Assembly: GCA_017463365.1 (NCBI GenBank) | Contig: JAFTPH010000040.1 | Location: forward strand, 1 to 33,595 | Reading direction: 5' to 3' | Length of the DNA: 33,595 bases | Source of the DNA: Bacilli bacterium | GTDB taxonomy: Bacteria; Bacillota_I; Bacilli_A; ML615J-28; CAG-313 | Shown here: positions 1 to 8,272 of the stretch, one piece after another | Layout: each line of letters opens with the position of its first letter | Numbering within the stretch: position 1 is the stretch's first letter | Program-made: the position numbers and the translations under genes | The notes under the pieces: generated by a model | The model's database searches: none | The model's input: the letters and a program-made list of their open reading frames with translations, nothing else | What the model was told of the DNA's origin: nothing

Positions 1-236
1 ATAGCTATACAGTTTATTTCAGAAAAACTATTTACTGTGTATTCACTAAATTTTAAGCTTTCTTCATTTGTTAATACTATTAAGATTTCATTATCAGTAA
101 ATTCATCATCAATAGTAGCATCACAGTATATCTTTTCTTCTGTTTCACCTTCTGCTTTGGTAATGTTATTATAGAATGTACATATTGTTAATACACTAAA
201 TAATAATAACATCATAACTAATTTTTTAAATTTCAT
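1..236 (-). CDS. Secreted protein, 5' part only (function unknown)
   Basis: The reading frame is open from an ATG at 236 to the window edge, giving about 78 residues of the N-terminus. It starts MKFKKLVMMLLLF, a lysine-rich n-region followed by a hydrophobic stretch to about residue 20, then a polar acidic segment (TKAEGETEEK), which is typical of a Sec signal peptide with cleavage near the KAEG. No lipobox is visible. The SD AGGAGG lies 7 nt upstream. The mature start, with DDEFTDNEILIVLTNEESLKF, loosely resembles N-terminal segments of secreted serine peptidases or dockerin-type proteins of gut Firmicutes, but this is recollection and not demonstrated. The 3' part lies outside the window. 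Confidence 0.75.
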   Translation of the reverse strand, partial: MKFKKLVMMLLLFSVLTICTFYNNITKAEGETEEKIYCDATIDDEFTDNEILIVLTNEESLKFSEYTVNSFSEINCIA

Positions 237-280
237 ATTATTTTCCTCCTGTCAATTTTTGTGTGTCTTTTTTAAACAAA

Positions 281-305
281 AAACTCTTCTATGATAGAAG
301 AGTTT
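281..305. terminator. Perfect 11-bp hairpin in the leader of the secreted-protein gene
   Basis: AAACTCTTCTA and TAGAAGAGTTT pair perfectly around a 3-nt loop. Read on the minus strand the stem is followed by a T-rich run (TTTTGTTT), so it is a passable intrinsic terminator. It lies between the predicted promoter (339-368) and the SD of the gene starting at 236, so it may act as an attenuator. It could also end transcription leaking from the 842-codon gene upstream. Confidence 0.55.
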
Positions 306-338
306 GTTTTTCATATATCATACTCTCCACACATTTAT

Positions 339-368
339 ATTTTATCATTTTGTATAAATATGTGTCAA
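339..368 (-). promoter_or_regulatory. Promoter for the secreted-protein gene
   Basis: TTGACA at 368-363 is a perfect -35. TAAAAT at 344-339 is a 5/6 match to -10, with an 18-nt spacer. The start point would fall near 333, leaving about a 95-nt leader containing the 281-305 hairpin. Confidence 0.5.
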
Positions 369-500
369 GTATTTTAATTTTGGTGTTTTAAAATTTTATG
401 GTCTTTTTTTACCATTTTTATGTATATTTTATTTAAAACAACCAATATTTTGGAGCTTTTTGGTGTTTTTTTGTTAAAAACTCCTCAAAATGACTTTTTT

Positions 501-3029
501 TTAACGTAAGTACTTTTCTGCAAGTTCCGCAAGTAAAACCGTATCTTCTTTTGCTTGTTCGATTAAAGCATCAATAACAGTGCTACTGGCATTATTTGAA
601 ACAGCTGTCATAATTGCTTCTAAATGCTCAGCTTCTTTTTCAAAATCAACATTTTCTAAATCTTCTTCAGTAATATCAAGTTCTTCTGCTTTAATGATTT
701 CATCGATTACTGTTTTAACCACTTCATTGTTAGTTAAATCAATAGATGCATATGTATCACAAATATCTTTAATTTCTTCTTTACTTAAATTAGTGAAATC
801 TGTTTCTTCACTAACTACTTTGCTTAATTCTAAAGCAATAACAATATCATCTACAGATGCCTTTAAAACAGCTGGATCAGTTAATTTGTGAGTTTTAATA
901 AATTCTGCATACGCTTCACTTGTTAACACTTCTTTTATGTAATCATTAACAAGACTTCCAACAATAAAACTTGCCATATAGGTTGGAACATCATCAGTAC
1001 CAGTAGCTGATACGATTAAATCTTTAATGTTTTCTTTCGTGATATTTTTTAAATCAATCGTTTCAACTTTCTTTGTTAAAGTATCAAGTGCATTTACTTC
1101 TTGTTCCCAAGAAACAACTTTTGAGATATCTAAATCTTTAGCATCTTGTTTAATATGCATTGACAAGAACATTTCATTTATCAATCTATAACCGATACTA
1201 TTAAAAATTTTAGATGCGAAAATATTTTCGAAAACAATTCCTAATTCTTTAGTATATGTTCCCATATCATCTAACATTGTTCCAAGACTTTCCGCATATT
1301 TAACAATCTCAAAAATACAATCTAACTCTTTAATCCATTCTTCTCCAACTGGAAGATTATTTCGATCAATTGATACAATCATACCACTTGCTTGTAATTC
1401 TTTCTCTAAAATATCAACAAAGAATGTAAAATCAATTAACTGAGATTTAGTTAAAGTTTTAATTAAATTTCTAACATCTTGATTATATGTATCATCTTGA
1501 AGATAAACTCCTAAATTTCCAAATTCAAAATTAGGAATTTTTTCTTCTAATGTAGCTACTTCTTTAATTATTAATCCTAAAGTTACTTTTTCTTGTTCCC
1601 AATCAACATTTTCAAAGTTTAAAGTTATTCCTGCTTTCTCAAACTCTTCTAGTAAACCACTTACTTCAAGCAACATTTTTACAACTTCTGATTCATGACC
1701 TTTAACTTGGGATAAATTTAAAGTATCATTGATTAAGTTTTCAACCGCATCAGGATGTTCTAAAGCATTAGCTTCTCCCTCTAAAACTCCAAGTTCATTT
1801 ACATCTTCAACAATTTTACCAAAATTATATAAATCGCTTGATAAATCTTCTTTTTCTATTTCTGTCAAATTAATAATTCCTAAGAACTTACCTAAATCAC
1901 CAGATGATTCTTTAACACCATTAATTACATCTTGTAATAAATATAAAATAAACTTTAAATATGGTGATTCAGATAATTTATCTCCTAAAGTTTGTAAGTT
2001 TTCCGCTAGTTTTTCATCTTTTAAAATTGTCATTGGATCTTCTGTATCAAATGATGAGTTTTCCACAAATTCTATAACAGCGTCAATCGTTGATGATAAT
2101 TCTTCATTTGTTACATCAAATGTAAGTTGTTCAAGGGTTTCGACACTTATTAATCCTTCTAAAGCATCAGTTTCTTTTAAGTATTCAATAGTAGCTGGAT
2201 AAATAACTTCCAAACTATCTGTTTCAGTTAAGAATGTAACAAATTCTTCTTGGTTTTCTTTAATTAAATCAAGTATACTAGTATTCTCATTGGCGGTTGC
2301 TAAAACAGAAATAACAGGCCCTGCGTGTTTAATATCACTGAAGATGTTTAAATATCCATCTTCTGTTTTTACTTTTGTGACTGCACCCAAAGCGTTTGAT
2401 GCTGTATCTTGACCAAATAGTTTATACATATAACTTGGCACACTAGCATTTAATTTTTCAACTGCACTTACTAGTTCTGGTTCTTCATTTAAAACTTCTT
2501 GATAGTCACTTGCGATATTAATTAATCCAAATACCGGTAACAACAATAAAAATGCAGCAACAAAGAAATGCGCAAATGCAACACCCATTCCACCTAAACG
2601 AGTAAATAATTTCTTTTCCGGTTCTTTCTTTTTAAAGATTAGTCTTAAAACTAAACTACAAATAGGTGTAATAACCAATAATGTAATTAACATCCCACCT
2701 AGTAGAATTACTAGTTTTCCAGCTGTTTTAGCAAGGCCTAAACATAAGGTATAAGTTGCTGAATCAGGACTTATTACCTTTCCTTCATATAGTTCATCTT
2801 GAACTATATCAATAATAAAGTCGGTTAATGAACCATTTAAAAAACCAATATTCGTATTAGCCAAGGCATTAGATACTGGATTTAAGAAAATAAAAATTAA
2901 TATTAATCCAATAAATAGCCCGACTAAAGAATATAATTTTCTCCAGAGCCCTTTTATAAATCCTAAAACTAAAGCAACAATGAGCAAGACAATGAATGCA
3001 ATGTTAACAACTAAAGCTACTATTTCCAT
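501..3029 (-). CDS. CvpA-like membrane protein with long repeat-bearing helical tail
   Basis: A protein of 842 residues. The first ~40 residues (GFIKGLWRKLYSLVGLF) resemble the CvpA/colicin V production family signature of a charged GxxxGL helix followed by hydrophobic segments. About four transmembrane helices occur before residue 190, two of them separated by a basic KKKEPEKK loop. The remaining ~650 residues are acidic, helix-rich and probably extracytoplasmic. They contain a recurring motif W/F-E-x-E/K-(x)-L, seen near residues 477 (DWEQEKVTL), 565 (EEWIKELDCI), 641 (SWEQEVNAL) and 796 (DFEKEAEHL). CvpA proteins are normally below 250 residues, so this is an unusual fusion. Start: a GTG lies nine bases further upstream, but the SD AGAGGT lies 8 nt before the ATG at 3029, so the ATG is chosen. 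The function is unknown; a cell-envelope role is inferred. Confidence 0.8.
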   Translation of the reverse strand: MEIVALVVNIAFIVLLIVALVLGFIKGLWRKLYSLVGLFIGLILIFIFLNPVSNALANTNIGFLNGSLTDFIIDIVQDELYEGKVISPDSATYTLCLGLAKTAGKLVILLGGMLITLLVITPICSLVLRLIFKKKEPEKKLFTRLGGMGVAFAHFFVAAFLLLLPVFGLINIASDYQEVLNEEPELVSAVEKLNASVPSYMYKLFGQDTASNALGAVTKVKTEDGYLNIFSDIKHAGPVISVLATANENTSILDLIKENQEEFVTFLTETDSLEVIYPATIEYLKETDALEGLISVETLEQLTFDVTNEELSSTIDAVIEFVENSSFDTEDPMTILKDEKLAENLQTLGDKLSESPYLKFILYLLQDVINGVKESSGDLGKFLGIINLTEIEKEDLSSDLYNFGKIVEDVNELGVLEGEANALEHPDAVENLINDTLNLSQVKGHESEVVKMLLEVSGLLEEFEKAGITLNFENVDWEQEKVTLGLIIKEVATLEEKIPNFEFGNLGVYLQDDTYNQDVRNLIKTLTKSQLIDFTFFVDILEKELQASGMIVSIDRNNLPVGEEWIKELDCIFEIVKYAESLGTMLDDMGTYTKELGIVFENIFASKIFNSIGYRLINEMFLSMHIKQDAKDLDISKVVSWEQEVNALDTLTKKVETIDLKNITKENIKDLIVSATGTDDVPTYMASFIVGSLVNDYIKEVLTSEAYAEFIKTHKLTDPAVLKASVDDIVIALELSKVVSEETDFTNLSKEEIKDICDTYASIDLTNNEVVKTVIDEIIKAEELDITEEDLENVDFEKEAEHLEAIMTAVSNNASSTVIDALIEQAKEDTVLLAELAEKYLR

Positions 3030-3049
3030 ACAAAACACCTCTTATATAT

Positions 3050-3055
3050 ATTATA
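3050..3055 (-). promoter_or_regulatory. -10 element for the CvpA-like gene
   Basis: A TATAAT sits 20 nt upstream of the ATG at 3029, just before the SD. The matching -35 would lie inside the 3' end of the murA-like gene and is weak. Confidence 0.4.
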
Positions 3056-3063
3056 GCAAACAA

Positions 3064-4302
3064 TTAGATTAATTGCACATGAATACCTATTTTTTTTAGT
3101 TTCTCAACTGGATTTACATAACCCCTAAACAAATAATCAATATTATATATATATGTACTACCATCAGCAATTGCTCCCGCAACAATTAAAGCAAATGCAC
3201 ATCTTAAATCAGTTGCTTTAACTTTGGCTGCTATTAATGTACTTTTTTTAATTATAATTTGATTATTTTCCATCTTTATATCCGCATGCATTTTCTTTAA
3301 TTCATTCACTAAAGATATGCGGTTTGGGAATATTGGATCTTCAATAATTGAAGTTCTATCGGCTTTTGTTAAAACAACACTAATTATTTGTTGCAAATCA
3401 GTTGGAAAAAAAGGATAAGGCCCAATTAAAATATTGGTTCTTTTTATATTTTTACTACCTTCTACAATAAGAGCGTCTTTTAATTTAGTAATCTTTGTCC
3501 CTATTCTTCTCGCAGCAATAATTACTGTTTCTAATTCTTTTACATTAACATTATGAAGGGTTATTTTACTATTAGGAATGGCTGATGCCAAAAACAAATA
3601 ACTGCCAGCTTCAATCCTATCATTAATAATTCGGTAGTCAACTCCTTTTAATTTCGTTTCCTTATTAATATATAACTGATTATTTTTTAGTTCTATTTTT
3701 ACTCCCATTTGTTTAAGCATGTCAATTACACATAAAACCTCAGGCTCGAGTGATGGATTAGTAATAATAGTTTCTTCTTTGATGGATGAGGCAATGAGTA
3801 TTATATTAATGGTTGCCCCTAACGATACTTGGGGAAAAGTAATTTTTTTAGCTACTCTTTTAACCTCTTTAATTTCAAGATCGTGATCATTACTAATTAT
3901 TTTATAACCCATCTCTTCAAAACCTTTTAAATGGTAATCGATTGGTCTATCACAAAAAGAACATCCTCCTGGATATTTGGTTTTAATTTTCTTTTTTCTT
4001 GAAAGAATCGACCCCATAAGATAATACGAACCCCTAAGTTTTTCAACAAGATCACTAGTTATCTTGGTTTTAAGACGTCTTGCTTTAATAATTAATACAT
4101 CATCTTTCCTTTTTATATATACTCCAAGCCCTTTTATAATCCTAATTAAATTATTTACATCATCAATATCTGGTATATTTCTTAAAATAACTTTCTTTTT
4201 TGTTAGTAGTGCGGCACATATGCATGGCATAGCCGCATTTTTTGATCCACTTATATATACATCACCAAAAACTCTATTTGATTTCGATACTTTCATGATC
4301 AT
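3064..4302 (-). CDS. murA: UDP-N-acetylglucosamine 1-carboxyvinyltransferase (MurA-like)
   Basis: MurA transfers enolpyruvate from PEP to UDP-GlcNAc, the first committed step of peptidoglycan synthesis, in the cytoplasm. The length (412 aa) fits the family (about 420). Visible landmarks are the substrate Lys-Asn pair in SGSKNAAMP (residues 19-26), the PEP-binding, fosfomycin-sensitive cysteine in PGGCSFCDRPIDYH, the PTDLQ aspartate loop, and the C-terminal DLRCAFAL and RGY elements. The sequence is lysine-rich and departs from canonical MurA at several framework positions (SFCDRP for TIGARP, DLRCAF for DLRAGA). It may therefore be a second paralogue or simply a fast-evolving sole copy. Start: ATG at 4302 with SD GGTGAT; an internal ATG two codons later is an alternative. 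It is divergent from the aspartase gene. Confidence 0.88.
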   Translation of the reverse strand: MIMKVSKSNRVFGDVYISGSKNAAMPCICAALLTKKKVILRNIPDIDDVNNLIRIIKGLGVYIKRKDDVLIIKARRLKTKITSDLVEKLRGSYYLMGSILSRKKKIKTKYPGGCSFCDRPIDYHLKGFEEMGYKIISNDHDLEIKEVKRVAKKITFPQVSLGATINIILIASSIKEETIITNPSLEPEVLCVIDMLKQMGVKIELKNNQLYINKETKLKGVDYRIINDRIEAGSYLFLASAIPNSKITLHNVNVKELETVIIAARRIGTKITKLKDALIVEGSKNIKRTNILIGPYPFFPTDLQQIISVVLTKADRTSIIEDPIFPNRISLVNELKKMHADIKMENNQIIIKKSTLIAAKVKATDLRCAFALIVAGAIADGSTYIYNIDYLFRGYVNPVEKLKKIGIHVQLI

Positions 4303-4372
4303 TTATATCACCAATTCATTTTATGATTTTAAAATTATCAATATCACTTTATTTTACTATTTTGCTTTTTTA

Positions 4373-4381
4373 TGATATTAT
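4373..4381 (+). promoter_or_regulatory. Extended -10 promoter for the aspartase gene
   Basis: TG-A-TATTAT (TG at 4373-4374, hexamer 4376-4381) lies 37 nt upstream of the ATG at 4419. No good -35 is visible. The 4303-4418 interval is shared with the divergent murA. Confidence 0.4.
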
Positions 4382-4418
4382 TTTAATGGTTAATTTTTGA
4401 AGAAAGGGGAATCGCTTT

Positions 4419-5798
4419 ATGAGAGTACGTATTGAAAAAGACTTGATTGGAGAAAAAGAATTACCACTAGATGCCTATTACGGAATTCACACTTTACGTG
4501 GAAAAGAAAACTTTGGAATTACTAAAAAAGGTCTTAATCGTCAAATGATTAAAGGTCTTGCTGTTGTGAAAAAAGCTGCAGCAAAAGCTAATGCTGATAG
4601 TAAAATTTTAACAGATAAACAAGCAAAAGCTATTATTCTTACTTGTGATGAAATATTAAATGGTCGTCTTCACGGTCAATTCCTCACTGACCTAATTCAA
4701 GGTGGTGGGGGTATATCAATGAATATGAATGCCAACGAAGTTATCGCTAATCGTGCCAACGAAATGCTTGGTGGAGGACGTGGTACATATGAATATATTC
4801 ACCCATTAGATCATGTAAACTTTGGTCAATCATCAAATGATGTAATTCAAACATCAGGGAAAATAGCGGCTGTGAGAATGACAAAAAAATTACTAGTTGA
4901 ACTTAAAAAATTGCAAAATGCATTTTTAGATAAGAAGGAAGCATATCAAAATGTTTTAAGAATTGGCAGAACTCACCTTAAAGAAGCGGTTCCAATGACT
5001 TGTTGCCAACAATTCCAAGCATATGCTTATACTGTTTCTAAAAACTATAAAAGAATTGAACAAGCTTTACAAGGAATGTATGAACTAAATATGGGAGCTA
5101 ACCTTATTGGTACAGGGTTAAGCACTGATACTAAATATGCTAAAAAAGTTGTATTTTATATTAATAAATATACTAGTGAAGAATTTAAAATATCTAAGAA
5201 CTTAATTGAAACAACTTACAATTTAGATTCATTTCTATCAATGAGTGGGGCTATTCGTTCTTTAGCAGTTGATTTATCAAAAATTGCTAGCGACTTTAGA
5301 CTTTTAGATATGTTGAAAGAAATTAGTTTACCAGTAATTCAGTTATCTTCTACTTTAAATATTCAAAAAAACAACCCTGTTATTCCAGAGGTTGTTAACC
5401 AAGTTGCATATTTTGTTTATGGAACAGATACAACTATTGCTTACGCCGTTGAAGCAGCTCAACTTGAGTATAATCCATTCCAACCAATTATTCTTTACTC
5501 TTTATTTGAAGCTTTAACTTTAATTAGAAGATGTGTAAGAACATTTAGAGAAAGTTGTGTAGAAGGATTAACGGTTAATAAAGAAATTTGTTTTGATAAT
5601 TTAATGAAGAGTAATAGTATTATTGCGGCATTCATACCTCATATTGGATATGAAAAAGCTTGTGAAGTTGTATCTATTGCTCAGAATGAAGAACGTGCAA
5701 TTCCTGAGGTAATTGTTACATTAAAATTATTAGATAAAGAAAAAGTAGATAATATTGTTCATAATGAAAATTTAACTACTCCCGGTATAAAAGGTTAA
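4419..5798 (+). CDS. aspA: Aspartate ammonia-lyase family protein with altered signature loop
   Basis: Aspartase deaminates L-aspartate to fumarate and ammonia and belongs to the aspartase/fumarase superfamily. Family landmarks are present: DAYYGIHTLRGKENF near the N-terminus, SMNMNANEVIANRA, the GQSSNDV segment, GRTHLKEAVP (T185, H186), and VIPEVVNQVAYFVYGTD followed by EAAQLEYNPFQPI. Length 459 aa against a usual ~470. The odd feature is the catalytic signature loop: the normally near-invariant GSSxMPGKxNP reads LSSTLNIQKNNP at residues 309-320. The two serines, the lysine and the NP survive, but MP is gone and one residue is inserted. The usual LQDA after GRTH is LKEA. SD GAAAGGGGA precedes the ATG. 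Whether it is an active aspartase or a sibling lyase is open. Confidence 0.82.
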   Translation: MRVRIEKDLIGEKELPLDAYYGIHTLRGKENFGITKKGLNRQMIKGLAVVKKAAAKANADSKILTDKQAKAIILTCDEILNGRLHGQFLTDLIQGGGGISMNMNANEVIANRANEMLGGGRGTYEYIHPLDHVNFGQSSNDVIQTSGKIAAVRMTKKLLVELKKLQNAFLDKKEAYQNVLRIGRTHLKEAVPMTCCQQFQAYAYTVSKNYKRIEQALQGMYELNMGANLIGTGLSTDTKYAKKVVFYINKYTSEEFKISKNLIETTYNLDSFLSMSGAIRSLAVDLSKIASDFRLLDMLKEISLPVIQLSSTLNIQKNNPVIPEVVNQVAYFVYGTDTTIAYAVEAAQLEYNPFQPIILYSLFEALTLIRRCVRTFRESCVEGLTVNKEICFDNLMKSNSIIAAFIPHIGYEKACEVVSIAQNEERAIPEVIVTLKLLDKEKVDNIVHNENLTTPGIKG

Positions 5799-5825
5799 AA
5801 GCAGGCTAAGCCTGCTTTTTTCTTT
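5797..5825. terminator. Bidirectional terminator between aspA and the small membrane gene
   Basis: AAAAGCAGGC and GCCTGCTTTT form a perfect 10-bp stem with a 3-nt loop. It is followed by T6 on the plus strand and TTTTAACCTTTT on the minus strand. The last codons and stop of the 62-aa gene lie inside the stem. Confidence 0.85.
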
Positions 5826-5994
5826 TTACTATTAATCTAACTCCTATAATAAATACCGTTACCACAATATATCCTATTCCCATAACAATATAACCAATTG
5901 CGGGACTTTCTTTAAATAATACCATTAAAAAATATAAACTAACAAAACCAATTATTCCCATAACTGATAAAATATAACCTAATACCTTTTTCAT
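5806..5994 (-). CDS. Small two-helix membrane protein
   Basis: A 62-residue protein made of two hydrophobic helices (about residues 4-27 and 33-54) ending in the basic tail RLIVKRKKQA, so both ends are probably cytoplasmic. Its ATG overlaps the stop codon of the preceding gene (TAATG), which implies translational coupling with the DUF1700-like protein. It is likely a small partner or accessory of that protein. No family is recognised. The C-terminal codons form half of the shared terminator. Confidence 0.7.
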   Translation of the reverse strand: MKKVLGYILSVMGIIGFVSLYFLMVLFKESPAIGYIVMGIGYIVVTVFIIGVRLIVKRKKQA

Positions 5995-7820
5995 TATTCC
6001 TCCACTAAACTAGCATATTTAACCGTTTCTTTAATGTCAAATTTACTGTTAACGCCTTTAATATATATGTCACCAACTGGTTTAGTAGTATTGTTATAAT
6101 ATTCTAAGTTACTATTATTAAATTCTAAATTAATTTTATCACTATATACGTCTAAGAAAATACTTTGTGTTTTAGTTGCTGTTATATCAATATTCTTGAT
6201 TGTAACACCATCTAAATCTAAATTACATCCCGTTAAATTAACTTTTAGATTATCAAAAATAGAGTTATACACCGCAAGTGTTGATGCTTCAACTGTTCCA
6301 TTTACATCACCAACAAGTTCATCTAAGGTAATATTACTTAAAGATTTAACAATATTTATATCTCCTACTATTTTACTAATATTTATATACCCAGTATTTA
6401 AATCAAAAGTAAATAATTTTGCTTCTAAATCTTCCATCGTAAATTGAGATGAATTAGTTGATGTTAAATTAAAGTATTCAGAATCTATTTCACTCATTGT
6501 TAAAATAGAAGCAACTGCAGTATAATCGTACATTTTAATTTCTGTTTGATTTACAACCACTGTTCCGCTAATATTTTTAAGTTTTAAATTATCGAATTTA
6601 TTGTTTTTAATTGCGATTTCACCTGAACCATTAGTAATATTCGCATTTTGATAATAATCTTCGCTACTAGCAAAACGACCTTGATTAAGTTCAAATAATA
6701 CTTCTTTGTATTCACAATTATTACTATTTGTTTGGGCATCATCTGTAGTATATGTAAAACTATTTATATTCGCATCTTTTAAAGTAAGGTTTCCACTTGA
6801 TAACGTAACATTTAATTTATCAAGATTTACTTTATTAACCGTAACTTGTCCATTATTTAACTTTAAATCAACACTCTTAGTTAAATCACTTGGTATTTCA
6901 ATAATAACAACAATTGTTGGTTCATTAAGAAGTCCTAAGAAATCGTAACTTTGTTTTTGATCAAAAGAAATTGTTAAAACGTTATTTTCAACAGTTGTTT
7001 TAAATGAACGTTCAAACTCCGAATGTTTAATAATCTTAAACTCGCTACCCTCTTGAATTGTTACTTTAGCAACTAAGTTATCTAAAACAACAGTCTCAAC
7101 ACTACTATCAACAAGCACTTCTTCTTTATTATCTAACGAAACGTTATCGCTAAATGAACGATTTAGATATCCATCACTAACTACACTTGTTGCACCAAAA
7201 ACAACCATTATAAGTCCTAACACTAAAAGAACTTTACCAAGAAAGCTCTTCTTTTTGGTAATTTTATCAAAGAAGCCAGTTATTGAAAAGTCTTGAAGCG
7301 TTTCCGCTTTAATAATTGGTTCTTTAAAAATATCTAAAAACTTACCTAATAAGAATGAAGCAATAAACCATCCTAAATCAAATAGATATACAATAACAAC
7401 TATCATGGCTATAAAATAACTAATTACAAAACCACTCATGATAATTTTATCTTGTGCATTAAATTTAGGAATTATACTTAACATATTAATAGAAATGATA
7501 CCTAAATATCCAATAATACCAATAAATGTTAAAATAACAATTACAGCCAAAATTAACGATGTAAAACCATTAACTAATTCTTTGCGACGGTATTCCTTTT
7601 GTCGTTTTGTTAAATAATTAACTTTCTTACTATCATATATTCCTTTAGCAACCTCAGCTGGAGTTGGCAAATCTTTTAAAATTTTTTCGATTTTTTCTCC
7701 ATAATCTAAAGCATTATTAATTTTTTCTTGATATACTTGAATAACTTTTCTTACATCTTTAGCTGGCAAATATTTTAATTCTTCTTCTAAAGCTTGTAAA
7801 TATTCGATTGCTGTTGTCAT
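5994..7820 (-). CDS. DUF1700 (HAAS)-like plus DUF4097-like membrane protein
   Basis: A 608-residue protein. Residues 1-75 (EYLQALEEELKYLPAKDVRKVI and a LPTPAEVAKGIYD segment) match the alpha-helical HAAS/DUF1700 pattern of a helical bundle starting with EYL..LE..L..LP. Four hydrophobic segments follow to about residue 215. From about residue 235 the protein is beta-strand-rich, with many short N/S/T-rich turns (KLNNGQVTVNKVNLDKLNV), typical of DUF4097-type putative beta-helix or adhesin domains, presumably outside the membrane. Start: ATG at 7820 has SD AGAGGTG. The frame runs 48 nt further upstream without an SD and crosses the promoter. HAAS proteins often pair with a PadR regulator; none is present here. 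Envelope-stress sensing is inferred from the family only. Confidence 0.78.
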   Translation of the reverse strand: MTTAIEYLQALEEELKYLPAKDVRKVIQVYQEKINNALDYGEKIEKILKDLPTPAEVAKGIYDSKKVNYLTKRQKEYRRKELVNGFTSLILAVIVILTFIGIIGYLGIISINMLSIIPKFNAQDKIIMSGFVISYFIAMIVVIVYLFDLGWFIASFLLGKFLDIFKEPIIKAETLQDFSITGFFDKITKKKSFLGKVLLVLGLIMVVFGATSVVSDGYLNRSFSDNVSLDNKEEVLVDSSVETVVLDNLVAKVTIQEGSEFKIIKHSEFERSFKTTVENNVLTISFDQKQSYDFLGLLNEPTIVVIIEIPSDLTKSVDLKLNNGQVTVNKVNLDKLNVTLSSGNLTLKDANINSFTYTTDDAQTNSNNCEYKEVLFELNQGRFASSEDYYQNANITNGSGEIAIKNNKFDNLKLKNISGTVVVNQTEIKMYDYTAVASILTMSEIDSEYFNLTSTNSSQFTMEDLEAKLFTFDLNTGYINISKIVGDINIVKSLSNITLDELVGDVNGTVEASTLAVYNSIFDNLKVNLTGCNLDLDGVTIKNIDITATKTQSIFLDVYSDKINLEFNNSNLEYYNNTTKPVGDIYIKGVNSKFDIKETVKYASLVEE

Positions 7821-7839
7821 AAAAACACCTCTTAAATTT

Positions 7840-7868
7840 ATTATAACATATCTTACACTTTTTGACAA
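7840..7868 (-). promoter_or_regulatory. Promoter of the DUF1700-like/62-aa operon
   Basis: TTGTCA (7868-7863) is a 5/6 match to -35. After a 17-nt spacer comes TATAAT (7845-7840), preceded by the extended TG-T. The SD follows within 15 nt. Confidence 0.65.
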
Positions 7869-7907
7869 TCAAAAGAAGTCTTTATTCATAAACTTTTCAA
7901 AAACAAT

Positions 7908-7935
7908 AGAAAAAATGTTGTCTTTCGACAACATT
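7908..7935 (-). terminator. Terminator of the toxin-antitoxin operon
   Basis: On the minus strand AATGTTGTC and GACAACATT form a 9-bp stem capped by a GAAA tetraloop, followed by TTTTTTCT. It lies about 70 nt downstream of the toxin stop codon. Confidence 0.8.
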
Positions 7936-7950
7936 GATATTTCATAGTAT
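7931..7950. repeat. Direct repeat, copy A (downstream of the toxin gene)
   Basis: A 20-nt segment identical at 19 of 20 positions to 8827-8846. On the minus strand both copies run straight into a terminator stem, and the similarity fades inside the stems. The two copies enclose the whole toxin-antitoxin module. Confidence 0.8.
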
Positions 7951-8002
7951 TCCTAACTGCCACAATATATATTTTTTATAAACAAATGGCAATATAATTC
8001 AC

Positions 8003-8269
8003 TTAATTAAAATTTTTTAATATATCATGATGACCAATATCAACTAATATTATTAGTTCTTCATTTTCAAAATACCATATTATTCTAATATCCATATTAA
8101 TGCTACTTTCATAAAGATCTTTTTGCCCTTTAATTTTTTTCGTTCTAAGTGATGGATGTAATACATTTTCTATAAATAATTTCATTTTCTTTTGAAACTG
8201 AACTTGCTCATTATTAGTAAGATTATTAAATGCTTTCTTAAATCTTTCGGTATATGCTAATTTATACAT
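8003..8269 (-). CDS. RelE/ParE-superfamily toxin
   Basis: An 88-residue protein with the family layout: MYKLAYTERFKKAFNNL helix, a second helix ending in HPSLRTKKIKG, then DLYESSINMDIRIIWYF and a C-terminal LVDIGHHDILKNF. These are the conserved H-P-S-L-R, the arginine of the central strand, and the GHHD near the end of RelE/YafQ-type ribosome-dependent mRNA interferases. The reading frame is intact. The SD AAGGAG is embedded in the last codons of the antitoxin gene, and only 3 nt separate the antitoxin stop from this ATG, so toxin translation is normally coupled to antitoxin translation. With the antitoxin frame broken upstream, coupling may be lost and the toxin only weakly translated. Confidence 0.85.
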   Translation of the reverse strand: MYKLAYTERFKKAFNNLTNNEQVQFQKKMKLFIENVLHPSLRTKKIKGQKDLYESSINMDIRIIWYFENEELIILVDIGHHDILKNFN

Positions 8270-8272
8270 AAC

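Noticed and set aside
580-891. Plus-strand open frames over the CvpA-like gene (580-891 and 1729-2202)
   Set aside because: Serine-rich translations without SD, lying antisense to a well-supported gene; they are shadows of its acidic helical coding.
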